Position numbers and translations under genes: made by a program
Shown: positions 43,348 through 52,025 of the stretch, piece by piece
Layout: every line of letters begins with the position of its first letter
Numbering within the stretch: position 1 is the stretch's first letter
The notes under the pieces: generated by a model
What the model saw: the letters and a program-made list of their open reading frames with translations, nothing else
Told to the model about the DNA's origin: nothing
Database searches by the model: none
Assembly (NCBI GenBank): GCA_937975725.1
Contig: CALJUL010000042.1
Coordinates: 26,799 to 90,798 of the forward strand
Source: an uncultured Pseudoxanthomonas sp.
GTDB lineage: Bacteria > Pseudomonadota > Gammaproteobacteria > Xanthomonadales > Xanthomonadaceae
DNA: 64,000 bases
Reading direction: 5' to 3'

Positions 43348-44244
43348 ATGAATCTTCGCCAGATGGAAGTCTTCCGCGCCATCATGCTCACCGGCAGCAT
43401 CACCGGCGCGGCCGAGCTTCTGCACCTGTCCCAGTCGGCGGTCAGCAAGATGCACAGCCACACGCAGCAGCGCAGCGGGCTGAAGCTCTTCGAACTGGTC
43501 AAGGGCAGGCTGGTCCCCACCAGCGCGGCGAAGCAGTTGTACGAGGAAGTCGACCGCCTGTGGCGCAACGTTGAGAAGGTCAACGCGCTGTCGAAGGAAC
43601 TGGCCGACCCGAGCAAGGGCAACCTGTACGTCGCCGCCTCCCTGAGCCTGGGCACGACCGTGGTGCCGCTGAGCGTGGCCGACACGGTGAAAGAGCGGCC
43701 GGACCTCCAGGTCAAGGTGATCCTGCCGTTGCCCAACCAGTTGATCGACGCGGTCGCCGACAAGATCGTCGACATCGGCGTCAGCACGTTCGCGGCCAAC
43801 CATCCGAGCATCGATGTCCACGCCCGGTTCACCTGCCCACTGGTGTGCCTGATGGCGCCCGGCCATCCGCTGGCCGCCCTCAAGGAGATCCATCCGCGCG
43901 ATCTCGTCGGTCACCGGCTGATTTCCGTCCCCTTCCAGGAACTGTACGGACTGAGCGAGGAGAAGGTCTATGGCGAAGCGCTGGAAGACCTGAACAAGAG
44001 CCTGGAAGTGCGCTCCAGCCTGATCGCCAGCCTCTTCAGCCGCGCCACCGGCGAGGTCGCGGTCGTCGATGCCATCGCCATTTCCGACAATCTCGTCCCG
44101 CCGCTGGAAATCCGCCCGCTGGTGACCAGCGAGAGCGTCGACATCAACGTCATCCACAACCGCTACAAGCCGCTGTCGCCTCAAGCGCAGTTGTTCCAGG
44201 AACTGCTCATTTACCGCCTGAAGCAATACTGCGATGCGCTTTGA
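43348..44244 (+). CDS. LysR-family transcriptional regulator
   Basis: In this 298-residue protein, the N-terminal winged HTH is MNLRQMEVFRAIMLTGSITG followed by AAELLHLSQSAVSKMHSHTQ. The C-terminal effector domain (about residues 90-295) has the usual two-lobed fold, with LYVAASLSLGTTVVP at its start. It is divergent from the catabolic operon and is its likely activator. The inducer would be the imported compound or a pathway intermediate. Confidence 0.93.
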   Translation: MNLRQMEVFRAIMLTGSITGAAELLHLSQSAVSKMHSHTQQRSGLKLFELVKGRLVPTSAAKQLYEEVDRLWRNVEKVNALSKELADPSKGNLYVAASLSLGTTVVPLSVADTVKERPDLQVKVILPLPNQLIDAVADKIVDIGVSTFAANHPSIDVHARFTCPLVCLMAPGHPLAALKEIHPRDLVGHRLISVPFQELYGLSEEKVYGEALEDLNKSLEVRSSLIASLFSRATGEVAVVDAIAISDNLVPPLEIRPLVTSESVDINVIHNRYKPLSPQAQLFQELLIYRLKQYCDAL

Positions 44245-44852
44245 GCCCACGCGATGAGCTCACGCGCCCGCCGAGCCGACTGATCTTGGATGGGCCGTGG
44301 CGGCGTATCGGAAATGCTGGCTTCCCATGCCGCACTGACCACTGTCTATCGACTCGACAGCAGCCCACGGCATGTCGGGCTGAGATCCAAGGACGGGAGG
44401 CCGTGCAACGTTTGACCGAACGACACGGCTTGCTTCGCCCCTGTAATCCGGATCGGCCAGACCTGGAGGATTCGGCGTCATCCACGGCCCGGGAAGGCAC
44501 GCCGCCAGTGAGAAGCCGAAGTGCATCGATGCGCGGATCGCGCTGCCTTGGAACAGGCCGAGAACAGCATGTCTTCACGAACCCACGGAGAAGCAGGATG
44601 CCCTCCTGCGGCAACGGATCGAACGAAGCGCCGCCGCGGGGTCCGGCATGGCGTCCGCACCTCAGGCCAACCGTTTCCGCGCACCGAGGGGAGTGGATAA
44701 GCCCCTGAAATGCGTGCTAAAGTCTCCGGCCCTGATTGACCGGGTAACGCGGTTTCCGCGAAGGCGCCCACCCCCTCTTTCAGCCAGTTTCATCGCATCC
44801 CGACACGCCGGGGTGGCGGCGGACCGCACTCAGGCGCGGTTTCGTTTTCTAT
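44245..44852. other. Non-coding gap upstream of the SRP RNA
   Basis: No open frame here has convincing codon use or motifs. The ffs promoter should lie in the last 100 bases, but I could not assign a clear -35/-10 pair. Confidence 0.5.
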
Positions 44853-44961
44853 GGTGGCCCCGTCGGCCCCTCGCGACGCTAGGTCGAAAACTCCGCCAGG
44901 GCCGGAAGGCAGCAACGGTATCGATCGATGCGGGCGCCGAGGCCAGCCGGCGGGGCCACCG
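44853..44961 (+). ncRNA. ffs: Signal recognition particle RNA (4.5S type)
   Basis: The conserved apical core is visible as CCAGGGCCGGAAGGCAGCAA followed by CGGT, with the matching AGGTCGAAAA-side sequence at about 44880. The ends pair as GGTGGCCCCG (44853-44862) and CGGGGCCACC (44952-44961). The RNA binds Ffh and targets membrane proteins to SecYEG. The size of about 109 bases fits the bacterial 4.5S RNA. Confidence 0.92.
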
Positions 44962-45271
44962 CCTTTCCAGGCCCTGGCTGTTCACTCTGCCCTGCCTGGA
45001 CCTGCAATCAAACTCATCGACCGCTTCTCGGCTGGCTTGCATGCGTCGCTGCCTTGCGTAGACGTTGCGCGCAAATGGAAGTGAAACGGCCGGTTGGAAA
45101 GATTCCACGGAAATGCAGATGGCTGTCGCCTCTATGGAAGCCGCATTTTCCGGAACCCGCGGCATCGGCCGAGCCGCGATCATTCCCGCGCATCGGATAC
45201 CCGCAATCCACCGGCTCGACCGGCAGCGACACAACACGCAGCGAGGCGTGCCGGTTCCGGCTCCCACCCGC
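44962..45271. other. Non-coding gap between SRP RNA and beta-propeller gene
   Basis: I see no gene, RNA or strong hairpin in these 310 bases. Confidence 0.5.
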
Positions 45272-46300
45272 TCAATCCGCCACGATCTCCAGTGCATCCG
45301 GCTCGCGGCCGGTGACCCAGTAGTCCAGCACCTGCCAGCGCTCGGTGTCGATCACCGCGATGCGGTCGCCACCGCTGATGGCGACGTAGGCGCGCGGGCG
45401 GTCCGCGGCCACCGCCAGGCCGATCGGCAGGGCGGCGTTGCCGAGCAGGGTGGGCCGGTAGGCCATGTCGTCGCGTGAGAGGGGCACCGTCGCCACGGGC
45501 ACCTTGGTGCGCGCGCTGAACACCGACAGCGTCGCCGCGCGCGCGTTGGCGACGAAGGCCAGGCCGCCGTCGGCGGAGAACGCCACCCGGATCGGGAAGC
45601 CGCGGCTGGACATGCGCCGCTTGACCGCCAGCGTCTTCGGGTCGTGCACGGTGATGGTGTCGTCCTCGCGGTTGGCGACCCAGACCTCGCGGCCATCGGG
45701 ACGCACGGCGAGGCCCTCGGCGCCCCTTCCGGCCGATTTCTCCAACGTCTTCCGGCCGCTGGCCAGGTCGATGCGGCTCAGGGTGCCGGCCTGGATCTTG
45801 GTCAGGTAGGCCACGTCGCCGTCGGGGGACAGCGCCAGCATGTGCCCGGTGCCGCCGCCCACGTCGATCACCCGCTCGATGGCGCCGGTGGCGACGTCCA
45901 CCACCAGCACGCTGCCCGAGGCTTCGGCGGTCACCAGCACGCGCAGGCCGTCCGGCAGGAAGCGCAATCCGTGCGGCGCGCCGTGCTGGCCCAGGTCGAT
46001 GCGGCGGGTGGGCTGGCCGCCGACCAGGTCCAGCACCGACAGCGAATTGCCCGATTGCGTGCCGCCGTAGTTGCTGACCACGGCGAGGCGGCCGCCAGGC
46101 GCCACCGCGATCTCGTGCGGCGCTTCGCCGGTGCGGAACTCGCCGATGCGGCGGCCGTCCTTCAGCGAAAGGCGCCACACGGTGTCGGCGGACTTGTTGC
46201 CCACCAGCAGTTCGGCCGCCGCCGCGGGCAACGCATGGCCGGCGGCGAGGCCGAGCAGCAGGCCGGCCCAGCAACGGCGCGGGCGCGATGCGCGCGGCAT
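45272..46300 (-). CDS. YncE-like periplasmic beta-propeller protein
   Basis: The 342-residue product has a signal peptide (MPRASRPRRCWAGLLLGLAA, cut near AAAA). At least six blade-like repeats follow, each with a strand, a short V-x-N or V-x-D turn and a hydrophobic strand (LLVGNKSADTVWRL, LAVVSNYGGTQSGNSLSVLD, LVTAEASGSVLVVD, VWVANREDDTITVHD and others). The ATG overlaps the moaE stop (TGATG). The family function is unclear; linkage to moa genes hints at a role linked to an exported molybdoenzyme, which is inference. Confidence 0.85.
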   Translation of the reverse strand: MPRASRPRRCWAGLLLGLAAGHALPAAAAELLVGNKSADTVWRLSLKDGRRIGEFRTGEAPHEIAVAPGGRLAVVSNYGGTQSGNSLSVLDLVGGQPTRRIDLGQHGAPHGLRFLPDGLRVLVTAEASGSVLVVDVATGAIERVIDVGGGTGHMLALSPDGDVAYLTKIQAGTLSRIDLASGRKTLEKSAGRGAEGLAVRPDGREVWVANREDDTITVHDPKTLAVKRRMSSRGFPIRVAFSADGGLAFVANARAATLSVFSARTKVPVATVPLSRDDMAYRPTLLGNAALPIGLAVAADRPRAYVAISGGDRIAVIDTERWQVLDYWVTGREPDALEIVAD

Positions 46301-46734
46301 CAGCGGCCTGTCCCGCCGTCGTCGGGGTGCAGCCAGTTGGCGCCGCCTTCGCGGTAGTGCTCGCGCTTCCAGATCGGCACGCGCCGCTTCACTTCGTCGA
46401 TGACGTAGCGGCAGGCGTCGAAGGCCGGGCCGCGGTGCGCGGCGCTGACGCCGACCCACACCGCCAGGCCGCCGATGGCGAGGCTGCCGCTGCGATGGAC
46501 GCAGGCCGCCGCCAGCAGGTCGAAACGGGCCATGGCCTCGTCGAGGATGCGCCGGCCTTCGCGTTCGGCCAGCGCGTCGTAGGCTTCGTAGTGCAGGCCG
46601 GTCACCGCGCGGCCTTCGTGGTGGTCGCGGACCCAGCCCTCGAAGGTGGCGCAGGCGCCGGCGCGCGGGTCCAGCAGCCGGCTGCGCAGCGCTTCCGGCG
46701 CGATCGGGCTGGCGGACAGCAGGAACAGCGCCAT
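46300..46734 (-). CDS. moaE: Molybdopterin synthase catalytic subunit
   Basis: The 144-residue protein has ATFEGWVRDHHEGRAVTGLH, YEAYDALAE, HRSGSLAIGGLAVWVGVSA, AHRGPAFDACRYVIDEVKRR and VPIWKRE, all MoaE hallmarks, including the catalytic Lys. With MoaD it inserts two sulfurs into precursor Z (cyclic pyranopterin). It follows moaD by a single base. Confidence 0.96.
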   Translation of the reverse strand: MALFLLSASPIAPEALRSRLLDPRAGACATFEGWVRDHHEGRAVTGLHYEAYDALAEREGRRILDEAMARFDLLAAACVHRSGSLAIGGLAVWVGVSAAHRGPAFDACRYVIDEVKRRVPIWKREHYREGGANWLHPDDGGTGR

Positions 46735-46735
46735 C

Positions 46736-46981
46736 TCAGCCTCCGCTTACCGGCGGGATGAAGGCGATCTCGCTGCCGTCGCGCACCGCGTCGGTCCAGC
46801 GCGCGAATTCGCCGTCCACCGCCACCCTCAACCGTTCCGCCGGCCATTGCAGGCCGTGCCGCACGGCGGCTTCGGCGTAGACGCCGGCCAGGTCGGCGGC
46901 GGCGGTGGCCGCCTGCTCGCTGGCGGTGGCCGCGGCGTCGCGCAGGCTGGCGAAATACAGCAGGGTCACCCGCGCCGTCAT
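46736..46981 (-). CDS. moaD: Molybdopterin synthase sulfur carrier
   Basis: This 81-residue ubiquitin-like protein ends in IAFIPPVSGG; the terminal Gly-Gly is the thiocarboxylation site. It begins MTARVTLLYFASLRDAA, typical of MoaD. It overlaps moaC by 4 bases. Confidence 0.95.
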   Translation of the reverse strand: MTARVTLLYFASLRDAAATASEQAATAAADLAGVYAEAAVRHGLQWPAERLRVAVDGEFARWTDAVRDGSEIAFIPPVSGG

Positions 46982-47460
46982 GCCGCCCCCACGTCGCGCT
47001 TGCCGCCGCGCTTGCCCAGCAGCCGGGCCGGGCCGATGACGATGGCGTGGGTTAGCGCCTTGCACATGTCGTACACGGTCAGCGCGGCGACGGTGGCGCC
47101 GGTCATCGCCTCCATCTCGACGCCGGTGCGGTGCACGGTGCGCACGTGGCAGTCGATGGCCAGCGTCGCCTCGCCGTCCCAGTCGATGGCGATGCGGCAG
47201 CCGTCGATGGGCAGCGGATGGCAGAACGGGATCAGTTCGTGGGTGCGCTTGACCGCCATGGTGCCGGCGATGATGGCCGTGTCCACGATGCCGCCCTTGG
47301 CGCTGCGCAATCCGTCGCGGCGGAGCCGGCGCGCCACTTCCGCCGGGAACTTCACCCGGCAGCGCGCGTGCGCCTCGCGCGCGGTGGCGGGCTTGCCCGA
47401 TACATCGACCATCGCGGGGCGGCCGTCGGCGTCCAGATGGCTCAGCTTGCTGGGTGACAT
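46978..47460 (-). CDS. moaC: Cyclic pyranopterin monophosphate synthase
   Basis: The 160-residue protein has LSHLDADGRPAMVDVSGK, IAGTMAVKRTHELIPFCHPL and HRTGVEMEAMTGATVAALTVYDMCKA, the active-site blocks of MoaC. It acts with MoaA on GTP to give cyclic pyranopterin. Standard length; the gene lies 18 bases after moaA. Confidence 0.97.
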   Translation of the reverse strand: MSPSKLSHLDADGRPAMVDVSGKPATAREAHARCRVKFPAEVARRLRRDGLRSAKGGIVDTAIIAGTMAVKRTHELIPFCHPLPIDGCRIAIDWDGEATLAIDCHVRTVHRTGVEMEAMTGATVAALTVYDMCKALTHAIVIGPARLLGKRGGKRDVGAA

Positions 47461-47478
47461 GCGCTTCCAGGCGTGGGA

Positions 47479-48495
47479 TCAACCGCCGATAAGATACATC
47501 TCGATGTGGCGTCGGTCGCGCACCGCGGGCTGCCCGCGCAACTCACTGTAGCGGTCGGCGCGCCGCGACCACGCCGCGGCGACGCGCGCGGCCAGCGTCG
47601 CCTCGCCCTGGGCGAGGTCCGCGCGCAGGTCGGTGCCGGCGTCGGCGAACAGGCAGGTGAACAGCTTGCCGTCGGCGGACACCCGCGCGCGGTGGCAGTC
47701 GCCGCAGAACGGCGCGCTCACCGAACTGACGAAACCGATTTCCCCGCCGCCGTCCTCGAAGGCGTGCCGCTCGGCCACTTCGCCGCGGTACTCCGCTTGC
47801 AGCGGGCGCAGCGGCCAGCGCGCGGCGATGCGCGCGCGCAGTTCGGCCGAGGACACGGCCTGCTCCGGCCGCCAGCCGTTGCAGGTGCCCACGTCCATGT
47901 ACTCGATGAAGCGCACCACGTGGCCGCTGCCGCGGAAATGCTCCAGCAGCGGCAGCACCTGGTCCTCGTTGCGCCCGCGCTGCACCACCGTGTTGATCTT
48001 CAGCCGGTCGAAGCCCGCGGCCTCGGCGGCGCGGATGCCGGCCAGCACGTCCTGCACCCGGCCCCGCCCGCCGGACATCGCGGCGAACACGGCCGGGTCC
48101 AGCGCGTCCAGGCTGACGGTGACGCGGCGCAGCCCCGCCGCGCGCAAGGCGGCCGCCTGCCCGGCCAGCAGCGCGCCGTTGGTGGTCAGCGCGATGTCAT
48201 CCAACTGCGGGATCGCGGCCAGCCTGGCTACCAGTTCCGGCAACCGCCGGCGCAGCAGCGGTTCGCCGCCGGTCAGGCGCAGCTTGCGCACGCCCAGCGC
48301 CACGAAGGCGCGGACCACGGTCTCGATCTGCGCGAACGACAGGCGCTGCGACGCGTCGGTGCCGTGGCCCTCGGGGATGCGGTCGGCCGGCATGCAGTAG
48401 TCGCAGCGGAAGTTGCACGCATCGATCACCGACAGGCGCAGGTCGTGCAGGGGACGCCCCCAGCGGTCGCTCGGCGGGGGCGGCGACAGGCTCAC
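47479..48495 (-). CDS. moaA: GTP 3',8-cyclase
   Basis: The 338-residue radical-SAM enzyme starts at a GTG that overlaps the upstream stop (4 bases). The SAM cluster is CNFRCDYC, and the second 4Fe-4S site is CGDCHRARVSADGKLFTC. RLTGGEPLLRR is conserved, and the C-terminus ends in Gly-Gly as needed for activity. It starts molybdenum-cofactor synthesis from GTP. Confidence 0.96.
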   Translation of the reverse strand: MSLSPPPPSDRWGRPLHDLRLSVIDACNFRCDYCMPADRIPEGHGTDASQRLSFAQIETVVRAFVALGVRKLRLTGGEPLLRRRLPELVARLAAIPQLDDIALTTNGALLAGQAAALRAAGLRRVTVSLDALDPAVFAAMSGGRGRVQDVLAGIRAAEAAGFDRLKINTVVQRGRNEDQVLPLLEHFRGSGHVVRFIEYMDVGTCNGWRPEQAVSSAELRARIAARWPLRPLQAEYRGEVAERHAFEDGGGEIGFVSSVSAPFCGDCHRARVSADGKLFTCLFADAGTDLRADLAQGEATLAARVAAAWSRRADRYSELRGQPAVRDRRHIEMYLIGG

Positions 48496-49250
48496 GGCAG
48501 CAGGCGCGCGGGGTCCAGCGGATCGGCCAGCGCCAGCGCATCGTCGGGCCGGGCCACGCGGTAGCCGCGCGCGCGCAGCGCTTCGCCGTCGGCGGTGCCG
48601 GCATAGTGGTAGAGCACGCAGCGGGCCAGCAGCGCCGGCGGGTATTCGCGTTCGAGGTCGTCGATGCCGCTGTGCGAAGGATTGCCGTGCAGCGCGCAAT
48701 CGTGCGCGATCGCCTCACCCGCGTCGGCGTGGCGCGCCAGCATTTCCGGGATCGGCCGGGTGTCGCCGGTCCACACCACGCTGCCGGGCAGGCGCAGGCC
48801 GAACGCGGTGTCCGGCCAGTGGTGGCGCACCGGGAACACTTCCAGCCGCTGCCCGTCGTGCCAGAACGCCTCGCCCACCGGCACCAGGTGGAAGGCGTCC
48901 CAGAAATTCGCGCCGCCCTCGGCCAGCACGTTGGGATAGTCGGCCACCCGACGGTGCAGCGCGGGCACCAGCGGCGCCGGCACGTACAGGCGGATCCTGC
49001 CGCGGCGTTCCGGCGTGAAGTAGGCGTCGACGAACAGGCGCTCGAAGCCGGCGACGTGATCCAGGTGCACATGGGTGATGAACAGCGCCTCGGGCATGCC
49101 GCCGTAGCGCGCCTGGTAGGCGGTCAGGCCCTCGCCGCCGCAGTCGATGGTCAGCCACGGGCGGCCGTCGCGCTCCAGCGAGGCCATTGCCGACCCCAGC
49201 TCCACCGCGCCGGCGTTGCCCACCCCATGGAAACGCAGGGCCCAGGCCAT
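48492..49250 (-). CDS. MBL-fold metallo-hydrolase (RNase Z-like)
   Basis: The 252-residue protein has the metal site ITHVHLDHVAGFERLFVDAY. Later ligands are in VWTGDTRPI (Asp) and CVLYHYAG (His), with HDCALHG in between. The layout resembles RNase Z or AtsA-type hydrolases. No substrate is readable. It lies between kdkA and moaA with short spacing, so it may be co-transcribed. Confidence 0.88.
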   Translation of the reverse strand: MAWALRFHGVGNAGAVELGSAMASLERDGRPWLTIDCGGEGLTAYQARYGGMPEALFITHVHLDHVAGFERLFVDAYFTPERRGRIRLYVPAPLVPALHRRVADYPNVLAEGGANFWDAFHLVPVGEAFWHDGQRLEVFPVRHHWPDTAFGLRLPGSVVWTGDTRPIPEMLARHADAGEAIAHDCALHGNPSHSGIDDLEREYPPALLARCVLYHYAGTADGEALRARGYRVARPDDALALADPLDPARLLP

Positions 49251-49252
49251 CC

Positions 49253-50002
49253 TCAGTACCCCCGCGACCAGGCGCCGTCGTAGGCGCGGCGCAGCGTGGC
49301 GAAATCGCGCTCTACCTCGTCGGCGCCGCGCGCCGCGCGCAACTTGTGCAGCGAACGCTTCAGCCGGGCCAGGTTGGCCTCGCGCCAGCCGGTGGCGGGG
49401 ATGCGCAGCCGGCCGCGGTCGAAATCGATCAGCCAGCCGTGCCCCTTTTCGTCGAACAGGATGTTCTGCGCGTTCAGGTCGGCATGGTCCAGCCCGGCGC
49501 GGTGGAAGCGCGCGACCATCCGGCCGGTGGCCTCCCAGGGCGCCTGCTCGCCCTGCGCGGCGGCCAGGTCGGCCAAGGTACGCGCGCCGGGCAGGCGCTC
49601 GACGATGATCGCGGCCGTGTAGAACAGTCCCTCGCGCAGGTAGCTGGCGGCCACCGGCCGCGGCACCGGCAGGCCGCGCGCCAGCAGCGCGCGGGTCAGG
49701 CGGAATTCGGCGAAGCTGCGGGTGCGGTCGGGCCCGTGCCACAGGTAGCGGTCGCGGCTGAAGCGCGCCGCCAGCCCGCCGCGGCGGTAGTGGCGCAGCA
49801 CGCACTGGCTGGATGGCGCGTCGATGAACCAGGCGCCGCCGCGGCCGCCGTCGCCGACGGGCATGGCGCGCTCGCCCCATTTCTCCGGCACGAACCAGTC
49901 CGGGCTCGCTTGCCGAACGTGTTGGCGGTCGAACAGAATCGCCCCGTATCCGCGGCCATCGCGGAACGGCGTCAGGGCTTCCGAGGCGTCAAATCCGACC
50001 AT
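49253..50002 (-). CDS. kdkA: 3-deoxy-D-manno-octulosonic acid (Kdo) kinase
   Basis: The 249-residue protein has a kinase-like fold: RHYRRGGLAARFSRDRYLW, the catalytic HRAGLDHADLNAQNILFD and WLIDFDRGRLR. The family phosphorylates Kdo of lipid A inner core in bacteria with a single Kdo, such as Xanthomonadaceae and Haemophilus. It is divergent from a heptosyltransferase-like gene across 19 bases, consistent with an LPS core role. Confidence 0.93.
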   Translation of the reverse strand: MVGFDASEALTPFRDGRGYGAILFDRQHVRQASPDWFVPEKWGERAMPVGDGGRGGAWFIDAPSSQCVLRHYRRGGLAARFSRDRYLWHGPDRTRSFAEFRLTRALLARGLPVPRPVAASYLREGLFYTAAIIVERLPGARTLADLAAAQGEQAPWEATGRMVARFHRAGLDHADLNAQNILFDEKGHGWLIDFDRGRLRIPATGWREANLARLKRSLHKLRAARGADEVERDFATLRRAYDGAWSRGY

Positions 50003-50021
50003 CCAGCGAGTCTAGCAACTC

Positions 50022-51083
50022 TTGTCGACGATTCCGCCTTCGCTCTGCCTGCTCCGCCTGTCCGCGCTGGGCGACGTGACCCACGTCGTGCCCCTGGTCC
50101 GCACGCTGCAGCGGCGATGGCCGCAGGCGCGCCTGCACTGGGTCATCGACAAGGCCGGCCACAAGCTGCTGGAGGGCCTGGACGGCGTGGTCTTCCACAC
50201 CTACGACAAGAAGAGCGGCCTGGCCGGCATGCGCGCGCTGCGCCGGGAATTGCCGGAGCCGCGCTTCGACGCGCTGCTGCAGATGCAGGTGGCGCTGCGC
50301 GCCAACGTGCTGTCGGCCTTCATCCCGGCGCGCCGCCGCATCGGCTACGACCGCAGCCGTTCCAAGGACCTGCACGGACTGTTCGTCAACGAACGCATCG
50401 CCGACCGCCCGGGCATCCACGTGCTGGACGCGATCGGCAGCTTCTGCGAACCGCTGGGGCTGGAGCAGACCGAGGTGGTCTGGAACCTGCCCGTGCCCGC
50501 GGAAGCCCACGCCTGGGCCGCCGCGCAATGGCCGGCGGACGGCTTGCCCGTGCTGGTCGTCTCGCCCTGCTCCAGCCACGTGCGCCGCAACTGGTACGCC
50601 GACCGCTACGCCGCCGTCGCCGACCACGCGCTGGCGCAGGGCTGGCGGGTGGTGCTGTGCGGCGGGCGCAGCGAACTGGAGCGGACCACCACCGACGCCA
50701 TCCTGGCGCAGTTGCGCTCGCCGCTGCGCGAGGCGCGCGTGCTGGACCTGGTGGGCAAGGACACGCTCAAGCAGTTGCCGGCCCTGCTGGCGCGCGCCGA
50801 CCTGGTGATGACGCCCGACTCCGGCCCGATGCACATCGCCAACGCGATGGGTGCCAAGGTGCTGGGGCTGCACGCGGCCAGCAACCCGCGGCGCAGCGGC
50901 CCGTATTCGGACATCCGCTACTGCGTGGACCGCTACGACGACGCCGCGCGCAAGTACCGCGGCCGGCCCGCCGCCGAGCTCGCCTGGGGCAGCAAGATCG
51001 AGCACAACGGGGTGATGGAACTGGTCACGGTGGAGGACGCCGTCGCGGCGTTCGAGCGCTACCGCACCGACCGCACGGCCTAG
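50022..51083 (+). CDS. Glycosyltransferase family 9, LPS heptosyltransferase-like
   Basis: The 353-residue product has a TTG start forced by an in-frame stop 9 bases upstream. The N-terminus LCLLRLSALGDVTHVVPLVR and the C-terminal MTPDSGPMHIANAMGAKVLGLH are the two nucleotide-sugar-binding blocks of WaaC/RfaF-type enzymes. It probably adds heptose to the Kdo-lipid A core. It is divergent from the Kdo kinase. Confidence 0.92.
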   Translation: MSTIPPSLCLLRLSALGDVTHVVPLVRTLQRRWPQARLHWVIDKAGHKLLEGLDGVVFHTYDKKSGLAGMRALRRELPEPRFDALLQMQVALRANVLSAFIPARRRIGYDRSRSKDLHGLFVNERIADRPGIHVLDAIGSFCEPLGLEQTEVVWNLPVPAEAHAWAAAQWPADGLPVLVVSPCSSHVRRNWYADRYAAVADHALAQGWRVVLCGGRSELERTTTDAILAQLRSPLREARVLDLVGKDTLKQLPALLARADLVMTPDSGPMHIANAMGAKVLGLHAASNPRRSGPYSDIRYCVDRYDDAARKYRGRPAAELAWGSKIEHNGVMELVTVEDAVAAFERYRTDRTA

Positions 51084-51210
51084 ACGCCGCAACCCGCACC
51101 GGGCCTGCCGGCGGCCTTGCGCCGCTGCATGCGCCGGACCATCCGCAGCCAACGACTGTCGCCGTTACGGACCGCGTGGCCGGCCCGGCCGGCCCCGCCG
51201 AGCGCTGGTC

Positions 51211-51618
51211 TCAGGGCGCCGCGGCGTTCCTGTAGTCCTGGTAGGACTTCTCTTCCACGTAGCTGGAGCCCAGCGCCAGGTTGATCTCCTTCTTGATCCG
51301 CGCGCGCTCGTCGTTCTCGAAGTACACGCTGCGGGCGAGGCGGACGAATTCGTCGTCGAAGGCCTGCGCCTTCTCCTTGACCCGGATGTCGTCCTCGATC
51401 GCCCACAGGCGCTCGTTGACCTCCTTCAACTGCGCGCGCAGCTCGACGATGCTGTGGCCGGCCGCCGGATGGGCCATCCAGGTCGCCTCCAGCGCCGCCA
51501 GTTCGGCGCGCACGTTGGCCAGCTTGGCCTCGTCGGTCATCCGCTCGGACTTGATCTGCAGGATGGCGATCTTGTCCAGCAGTTCGCCGAAGGACACGGG
51601 CACGAGGATTTCGGACAT
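51211..51618 (-). CDS. DUF6165-family protein
   Basis: This 135-residue protein starts at MSEILVPVSFGELLDKIAIL. The conserved opening (SFGELLDKIAILQIKSERM), the heptad-like helix to about residue 85 and the KKEINLALGS block match what I recall of DUF6165, a family found near LPS genes. No catalytic motif is visible; the function is unknown. It is convergent with the heptosyltransferase-like gene. Confidence 0.75.
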   Translation of the reverse strand: MSEILVPVSFGELLDKIAILQIKSERMTDEAKLANVRAELAALEATWMAHPAAGHSIVELRAQLKEVNERLWAIEDDIRVKEKAQAFDDEFVRLARSVYFENDERARIKKEINLALGSSYVEEKSYQDYRNAAAP

Positions 51619-51709
51619 GGCGGTTGCCTCAGGGGGATGGGCCATTGTAGGCGGTCGCCGTCCCGCGCCGGGTCGATGCCGGCGTGCGCATGCAGCGCCG
51701 GCCGGAAAA

Positions 51710-51737
51710 GCGAAGGCCCCCATGCGGGGGCCTTCGC
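51710..51737 (-). terminator. Terminator of tRNA-Ser(CGA)
   Basis: A 12-bp stem (GCGAAGGCCCCC with its complement) and 4-base loop lies 6 bases beyond the tRNA 3' end, with a T4 run on the minus strand. Confidence 0.8.
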
Positions 51738-51743
51738 GTGTCC

Positions 51744-51834
51744 TGGCGGAGAGGGAGGGATTCGAACCCTCGATACGCTATTAACGTATGCCTGATTTCG
51801 AGTCAGGTACATTCAACCACTCTGCCACCTCTCC
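51744..51834 (-). tRNA. tRNA-Ser(CGA)
   Basis: On the minus strand the acceptor GGAGAGG pairs with CCTCTCC, followed by G and an encoded CCA. The anticodon loop CTCGAAA gives CGA, and a long variable arm (CATACGTTAATAGCGTAT-like) is present. Its 3' end shares CTCTCCGCCAG with the island repeat but lacks the full 14-bp match. Confidence 0.96.
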
Positions 51835-52025
51835 GGGTGGTGCCCCGGCGTGGCCGGGGGCGTGAATGATACGGACCGGACGGCATCCGGACAAGCCGAT
51901 GGCCGCCGATCCGTGCGCGGCCGCCGGTTTCCGGCACTTCGTGCGGCGACTTGCGCGGCGGGGTGTCCTGTCCGCCCGGATCATTCCGTATGTCTCTGTA
52001 AGCCTGCCTCTCCCCCTCCCCTGCG

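Noticed and set aside
44648..45061. A 137-codon plus-strand frame over the SRP RNA
   Set aside because: It overlaps the well-supported ffs RNA and has no protein-like features.
51744..51834. tRNA-Ser(CGA) as the origin of the island attachment repeat
   Set aside because: It shares only CTCTCCGCCAG with the repeat, while tRNA-Ser(GGA) matches all 14 bases and lies directly at the integrase end.
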